DNA from: Trachythela sp. YZ-2020
Taxonomy: Eukaryota; Cnidaria; Anthozoa; Malacalcyonacea; Clavulariidae
NCBI GenBank assembly: GCA_016169945.1
Contig: JADLSH010000388.1
Location: forward strand, 310,001-374,000
Direction of reading: 5' to 3'
Length of the DNA: 64,000 nucleotides
In this document: positions 58,681 through 64,000 of the stretch, in pieces
How positions within the stretch are numbered: the stretch's first letter is position 1
Layout of the letters: each line of letters starts with the position of its first letter
Made by a program: the position numbers and the translations under genes
Notes under the pieces: generated by a model
Seen by the model: only the letters and a program-made list of their open reading frames with translations
What the model was told of the DNA's origin: nothing
Database searches by the model: none

Positions 58681-59156
58681 ATCTATTTTCCAGTCAACTC
58701 ATTGTCAGCATAGCTTTCTTTCTTTTTTTCTGGAAAAGTAACAGTAAAAAACCTATCGCTTTGACCAACATTTTACGGGACTATAGAAGCTACAGTGAGA
58801 ATTTAACCAGGGATATTAGACGTGCAAGGCGCTTTCTTAGACTACTGTGCATCCAAGGACATCCCGAGCGTGGGCATGAATTCCTGCACCAACTCTTTAA
58901 AGGGGAAAATTATCAAGAAAACCTTTTGACATTTCGACTAAAATTGTGGAAAATACACACTCATTGCATAACCTGAATCGACAACTAATCTTTTTGTTCT
59001 TGCAATTGTTGCGTATAATAATTATTTATACATAACTAGCTGAATTCATATTAGAAGACGGATTTCCGTCTGAGAGGGAAAGGTTCAGACGAATAAATAG
59101 GAAAATCCCGAGGCTTCGATGAGAGAGCACTAAGGCGATATTCCCATATTTTCACA

Positions 59157-59450
59157 ATGGCTTCCAACTTCGTAATGGCTGCTAGTCAAATAATTACTTC
59201 GAGTAAAATAAAACGAAAAGCTGCAGATCAGTTTGAAAATCAATACCTTAGATCGAGAAGTAGTTGCTACAATAAACTGAGAAGGTCAATCATCGAAGAC
59301 GCGGGGGAATTTCAAAATTTGGCTGCAGCAGTCGCTTGTTGTTTTCCGAAAGAGAGAAGTCCCAAAGGTCCAATAGAATAAATAGGCGGTGGTGGAATTA
59401 TGGATATCAAAATTGGACAAGCAATCAGTTTGATTCTTTGATTGATAAAC
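59157..59450 (+). pseudogene. PIF/Harbinger transposase, N-terminal part
   Basis: ATG at 59157 (ACAATGGCT) opens MASNFVMAASQI…KRKAADQFENQY… to a stop at 59381. A neighbouring frame then reads RRWWNYGYQNWTS.. up to about 59440, where the LINE begins. The WW..WTS phrase normally lies just before the F..RI.R.TF helix, which is found again at 61232 beyond the LINE. Confidence 0.5.
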
Positions 59451-61205
59451 TTTATTTATAAAGAGGGTAACACCTATTACAAATTAATTTGTGTTCTTCC
59501 TGTCTAGTTATAATTATTACTATCTATGTAGAACTAAATATCTCAATATAAAAGAGTTTACTATAATCTATAAATCCTAAAGTAGTTCAGTATAAAAAAG
59601 TTTAAAAAAGTTTAATATAATCTATAAATTCTAAAATTGTCAATAGTACATTATTGAGAGAGATCCTTAAACAAAGCTTTCATGGATCTGAGAGATTCCC
59701 CCTGTACTGTTTCTAGATTGTTCCATATTTTAAGTGTTGAATAAAAATATGTTCTTTTTAAAGAATCAGTTCTTGGTTTCGGGAGACGAAATTCAGTTTT
59801 TGATTTTGTATCATATTTATGGTTGAAACGAAAGGATTGCAATTTATTAATTAAGTACTCTTGGGCTCGACCCTCAATAATTTTTCGGAAGAGACACAGT
59901 TTTTGTATTTGAAAGATCTTGGCAATTGGTAACCATTAAAGTATTTGGAAATTTTCAAATGAACTTGCTTCATATGGACTATCCAAAATTAGTCGAGGAC
60001 AGCGTTTCTGTAACTTAAATAGGTCATCTAAGAGGCTTTGACTGCAGTTACTCCAAACCGTGCAGCAATATTCAAACAATGGTTGATGTTTGCATTGAAC
60101 AGCAATAAACGGTAGTGAGTTGGTAGATATTTTTTACTTTTGATAAGATAGAAATTATCTTTATAAATTTTCGGCGTAATTCTTCAATATGTGTGGACAA
60201 GGTGAGGTGGCTATCAATGTAAACCCCTAATACACGTTCCGATTCCATTTTAGCTATGTGGTAGCCACCTAGTTTAATATCCAGGCTTTGTCTTGACGAT
60301 TTTGCTAGTTTCTGGCTTGTGGAGGTAATACTATACTTGGTCTTCGATTGAAGGATTTTCATTTTATGTTCCTTCACCCATCTAGATGCTTCATCAAGAT
60401 CAGGCTTAAGTTTCTCTTCAACATCTTGTAGAGTGGTTCCAGATGCATAAAGAGTAGAGTCAATATCATATAAGCCAGTATTGCTCTTAAGGACCAGGGG
60501 AAAGTCATTAATGAGTAATTGAAATAGAGCAGGACCAAGTATCTACCTTGCGGCACACCAGAACGAATTTGTAGAGATTCAGATAACTTTCCATCGATTC
60601 ATACTTTTTGATATCTTCCATTTAGATAACTATTAAACCAATTTAATGTGTTGGTGTCTAAACCATATAGTTCAAGCTTTCTTAGCAGTAGTTCATGGTT
60701 AACAAGTTCAAATGCTTTACGCAAATCAATCATAACAACACCATTGAAAAGACCTTTATCCATGGTTTATAGCCACTCATCTGTAAGCTTGAGAAGGATG
60801 GGTTCGCAAGAGTGGTTAGAGCGGAAACCTGATTGATATTAATGTACAAGGCCATGCTCATTAAGAAATGCCATAAAGTGATTACAAACATGCTTCTCAA
60901 GAATCTTTGACAGAACAGGAAGTACCGAGATGGGTCCGTAATTGTTCCCCTGTTTGTATATAGCAGTCACACGGGCCAGTTTAAGTTAATCTGGGTAGAT
61001 TCCATTTCTTATACTACAATTCAACACCTTTGCCAGACCCAGCACAATTACCGGAGCGATTAGCTTTATAAGCTGAGAGCTTATTCCATCAAGGCCAGTT
61101 GCCACATTTGATGGAAGCGATTTGATTAGTTGTAAATCTGTGCTTTCAGACAATAATGGTATACATACAATAGTCAATAATGACAGAAATCAGCAGAATC
61201 CTCAT
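59440..61205 (-). pseudogene. Reverse-strand LINE RT, decayed
   Basis: Read on the - strand from 61177: LIKSLPSNVATGLDGISS, then an SVLPVLSKI-type block, a MIDLRKAFELVNHELLL block (near 60735-60690), VPQG (near 60555), SERVLGVYIDSHLTL (near 60240) and a C-terminal TLKIWNNL piece (59740). The YADD-equivalent position appears altered, and stops are frequent. No endonuclease, so 5'-truncated. The 3' end lies on the left near 59450. It interrupts the Harbinger transposase, so it is younger than that insertion. Confidence 0.6.
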
Positions 61206-61210
61206 TTTTA

Positions 61211-61920
61211 TGAAGGCTTATGAAGGCTTATGAAAGGTTTAAAAAGAGAATAAGGATAAATCGTGATACGTTTGAATATATATTGGATTCCCTGAGAGAA
61301 CAACTTATGAAGGAAACCACTAAATTCAAAGCACCTGTTTCGCCAGAACGTCGATCAGCTGGGATTAACCATTTATTGATTAGCTCATGGGTGCTCATAC
61401 ATTACAGCAGTGATCTTTTTGGTGTTGCACCATCTACTGCTTGTAATATTTTCAATGAAGTAACTCGCCTAATAGTCTTTGCTTTCTATGATGAATATGT
61501 TACTTTGCCGTCAACAGAAAAGGATTGGAAAGCTGAACTAACTGCATTTCTTAAAGATTATGGGTTTCCCTCTGAAGGAGCCTGGGATGGCTTCCATGTA
61601 TATATAAGTTGTAACTTGAAGAACTTCTATAGTTTCAAAAAACGGTATTCAGTTACCAACATGGGACTGGTTGGGGCAAACAAAAAGTTCCTTTGGGCTG
61701 GAGTAGGTGCACCTGGATCAGTACATGATTCTATCCTTCGTCCGTCGTCACCAATTTTTTATGAAATTGAATCTGGGAATGTGCTTTCAAATGACGTGCT
61801 TAATTTACCTGGATATGGTTAAATTCCATTAAAAATGGTGGGAGACTTGAAAGCTTACCCAGAGAGTAGACACAACAAGAATCAAAAGGATAAGTACAAC
61901 AACGCTTTTAAAAGAACTTT
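61211..61920 (+). pseudogene. PIF/Harbinger transposase, catalytic part, C-terminus lost
   Basis: Open from 61220 to 61822. F.KRIRINRDTFEYIL is the usual helix before the core; AWDGFHV carries the first Asp, and GAPGSVHDSILRPSS the second (PGSVHD is diagnostic). A stop follows LPGYG, the frame continues with IPLKMVGDLKAYPE…NNAFKRT to 61918, and the remaining third that should hold the catalytic Glu is missing: the next bases are the 3' end of the opposing gene. Dead as a DDE enzyme. It may have been lost by deletion or taken up by convergent packing. Confidence 0.7.
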
Positions 61921-62520
61921 ATCCAGATAAATCTGACAAATTACGAGATCTATTATGACCAATGCTAATTTCAAAGCTGTTATCTAAACTGTTATCACCC
62001 GTACTTGCACCATGGTCATCATCATCACTGTTCGGTTTGTCTTCGCCACTACTACGGTCATTATTATCCAGATCACCTACCTTGCTTGATACAGACGTCA
62101 TATCATCAACTGCTTCACAGAAATGGGATTTAGTACATCATACCAACTCGTTGTAGTTGTGTTCTTTCTTCCAAGTCCTGTGCCAGATTTTATTTTAGTA
62201 TCTATTCTACGCCACTCTCTTTTAAACCATTTACATTTTGCACGTAGTTGATCAACAGTAAATCTATACTCAACAGAATCTGGGAAAGCTTCTTCTAATT
62301 CCTCTTGAATCGCTACGAACAGTTCCTCATTTGGGTGCTTTTTTAACGCGTAATTTTCCAGCTGATATAGCCAAGAACATTCTTGCCTGTCCGTGTTACC
62401 TAACACACGTGCATATAAATCCATTTCCTCGTCTGACCACACTTTATTTTTCTTATTTTCGGACAAACCTTTTTACTTTTTCTTAGTATTTTTTCCTCGA
62501 GCTGTCTTCTTGGACGACAT
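61919..62520 (-). pseudogene. Harbinger Myb/SANT-like accessory protein
   Basis: ATG at 62520 (AAAATGTCGTCC), with a premature TAA at 62473-62475 after a Lys-rich start. It continues NKVWSDEEMDLYARVLGN… and RFTVDQLRAKCKWFKREWRR, a Myb/SANT-like DNA-binding helix bundle. A frame break near 62110 leads into an acidic Ser/Asp tail (DDMTSVSSKVGDLDNNDRSS) ending at 61919. In PIF/Harbinger elements this second protein guides the transposase to the ends and to the nucleus. Its 3' end abuts the broken transposase. Confidence 0.65.
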
Positions 62521-62599
62521 TTTGAATCCAAAGATGTAAAGCCAAACCCTCATTCTCAGTCTCTTTTCAATGTTTCCAGCACGGTCCAGCAGAAATCCG

Positions 62600-62811
62600 T
62601 CTTGGTTTATTCGTCTGATATAAATTTAAGACGAGTTTCTCGTCTTAGACGGGAAACTCGTCTAACTTTCCCGTCGTTTGGGCGGAAAATTTAGACGGAA
62701 AACTTGAGATGGGAAACCCGTCGTTTACCAAATTCATATCAAGACGAGATTCTCGTCTGAGACGAGTTTCCCGTCTTCGACGGAAATCTGTCTTCTAATA
62801 TGAATTCGGCT
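62600..62811. promoter_or_regulatory. Subterminal GACGAG/CTCGTC array of Harbinger right end
   Basis: Many copies of gacgrg/cycgtc within 200 bp on both strands, beginning just upstream of the Myb-like gene's ATG and running to the right terminal repeat. Probable binding sites for the element's own proteins and part of its promoter. Confidence 0.55.
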
Positions 62812-62814
62812 ACT

Positions 62815-63454
62815 CATTAACGAAATCGCTTCAGAAAAGGTCAGAAATATGACTACTGAAGTTCCTCAAAATTTAATATATAGTGAGCGAAGAATACAAC
62901 CAAACCCTTCTCTTCTTCCGTAGCTCAGAAACGTGATTACAATAATCAATGGCAAAGGTCTATATTTCAAACTTTTTATACACTTCAGTTAAGCGGTTGA
63001 TTAAAAACCATAGAGTACAGTATCTTGAAATCTTGTAAGAAATATATTCATAACAAAATTTTATACATTTGTAAGATATTTAACAATTACATGAGGCTAA
63101 ACATAATTAACAAGACCATCAAGGAGGAAGATTGCGTTTTCCTCTAATCTCCATCTAAATTGCGGAATATACTAATAACTATTGCAAACACAAAATATCC
63201 TCAAAACGTTCTTCAACCACGCGCATAGTAAAACTTCGTTGTAATGTTGCGTCAGCAAGGGCTAGATCTGCCATATTTATGGCTTTAAGCACCCCCTTTA
63301 TTTATAGATAGCTCAGTGGATAATATGTAGTAACATCTGTAGCAATTAGGTCATGCCTACGGATGCTACGAATTATATGTAGGCCAATCAGACACGGTAT
63401 TCGGGAGGACGGCGAATAATTTCTTCGATTTCATTTTTAATCTGTTTGTTTCAG
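62815..63454. other. LRR-module intron, copy of 44.65-45.39 kb
   Basis: Aligns closely with 44665-45390 (…cttcagaaaaggt…, …catgaggctaaacataattaacaaga…, …tagatagctcagtggataat…). No gene seen. Confidence 0.6.
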
Positions 63455-63526
63455 AAACTTAACGGATAACAATATTGAAGAAATTGAACCAGGAGCTTTT
63501 AATGATTTGGGAAACTTGACCAAATT
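63455..63526 (+). CDS. LRR exon, type A
   Basis: Intact 72-nt exon after tttgtttcag, before GTAAGTA, coding NLTDNNIEEIEPGAFNDLG…, the cleanest match to the LRR consensus in the window. Confidence 0.8.
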
Positions 63527-63746
63527 GTAAGTACGAAGAAATAATATGTATAAAATAAGTACTCAAATAATAGAGAAAAAATACTCCGCGAATAGATGCG
63601 ACATGCAAATGCAAGATATGTTCAATTAAATCCACATCTCATTAGGAGTTTCAAAGTTGTTATCACCCGGAGTACGGGTTCTTAATACAAAATATTTCTC
63701 CATAATACAACAGTAATAATCCTTATCCTATAATCTTTTCTTTTAG

Positions 63747-63818
63747 GGATCTGTCAAACCATAAACTTCAAAATATTTCTGGCAATTCATTTCAAGGTCT
63801 CGTTTCCTTACGTTACCT
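63747..63818 (+). CDS. LRR exon, type B
   Basis: Intact 72-nt exon after ttcttttag, before GTAAGTACC, coding DLSNHKLQNISGNSFQGLVS…. Spliced after 63455-63526 it continues the solenoid in frame. The gene probably extends beyond the right edge. Confidence 0.8.
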
Positions 63819-64000
63819 GTAAGTACCTCGTTTTCTTTATAGTCTGATATTACTTCCTCGTTTTTTCCTATCATCCCAATACAAACTTTCCTTGTCCGAG
63901 AGAAACAAAAGTAGTAATACATATAGTTTTCAACCTCCTTTTTTGGGGAGAGCAAGGGAGAGCATCATTAAATATTTAAACATCTTAGCATATGATGGGT

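Larger units (their letters stand above)
59039..62811. mobile_element. PIF/Harbinger transposon, 3773 bp, split by LINE
   Basis: Ends AGCTGAATTCATATTAGAAG and its near-exact complement, flanked by ACT on both sides (59036-59038 and 62812-62814), the 3-bp duplication expected of PIF/Harbinger. The paralogous site near 44652 (acatacctcattgg) is empty. The right end has an array of gacgag/ctcgtc motifs over ~200 bp, likely transposase-binding sites; the left end has only a few. Contains a + strand transposase and a - strand Myb-like gene, both broken, and a reverse-strand LINE between the first and second parts of the transposase. Confidence 0.8.

Overview
This is eukaryotic, AT-rich, intron-containing DNA. 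It is most likely from a cnidarian or another aquatic invertebrate; that is an inference from the repeat types (CR1-like LINEs, a helicase-bearing Academ-like transposon, PIF/Harbinger, adintovirus/Maverick-like relics) and from intron style, and no host gene names the species. No operons, bacterial genes or CRISPR arrays are visible. All exon boundaries were placed by eye from GT/AG signals and reading-frame continuity.

Host component: dispersed 72-nt exons on the + strand (1.3, 3.5, 27.4, 27.7, 45.4, 45.7, 48.9, 57.4, 57.6, 63.5 and 63.7 kb), each coding one 24-residue leucine-rich repeat with the same phase at both ends. Two types recur in the order A (…NNIEEIEPGAFNDL…) then B (…LSNHKLQNI…FQGLVSL…), 205-291 bp apart, inside paralogous intron sequence. 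They look like parts of one very large LRR gene, or a run of duplicated LRR genes, that grew by duplicating A+B modules and then filled with mobile elements. Some modules have decayed.

Mobile component, left to right: a CR1-like LINE RT (1-1009); two palindromic elements at 2.7 and 16.0 kb sitting in two copies of one duplicated segment; a decayed DUF6589-type gene (7.1-8.6 kb); a CR1-like LINE with endonuclease and RT broken by one stop codon (8.7-11.4 kb); a 4.57-kb Tc1/mariner-type transposon (18148-22717) with ~105-bp inverted repeats, an intact six-exon DD34E transposase and a convergent multi-exon accessory gene; a 7.88-kb helicase + DUF6589 transposon (33086-40962) with 11-bp target duplications; virus-like fragments (42.3-44.6, 46.5-47.9 and 58.2-58.7 kb) including an 18-bp x 10 coding repeat; nested CR1-like LINEs (49.9-56.0 kb); a ~665-bp hexanucleotide microsatellite (56.5-57.2 kb); and a PIF/Harbinger transposon (59039-62811) split by a reverse-strand LINE.

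The three two-gene DNA transposons share a layout: each gene starts near one terminal inverted repeat and the two run towards each other. The strongest candidate for something undescribed is the Tc1/mariner-type element carrying an accessory gene with a SAM-like C-terminus. Next are the A/B modular LRR locus and the helicase/DUF6589 element.
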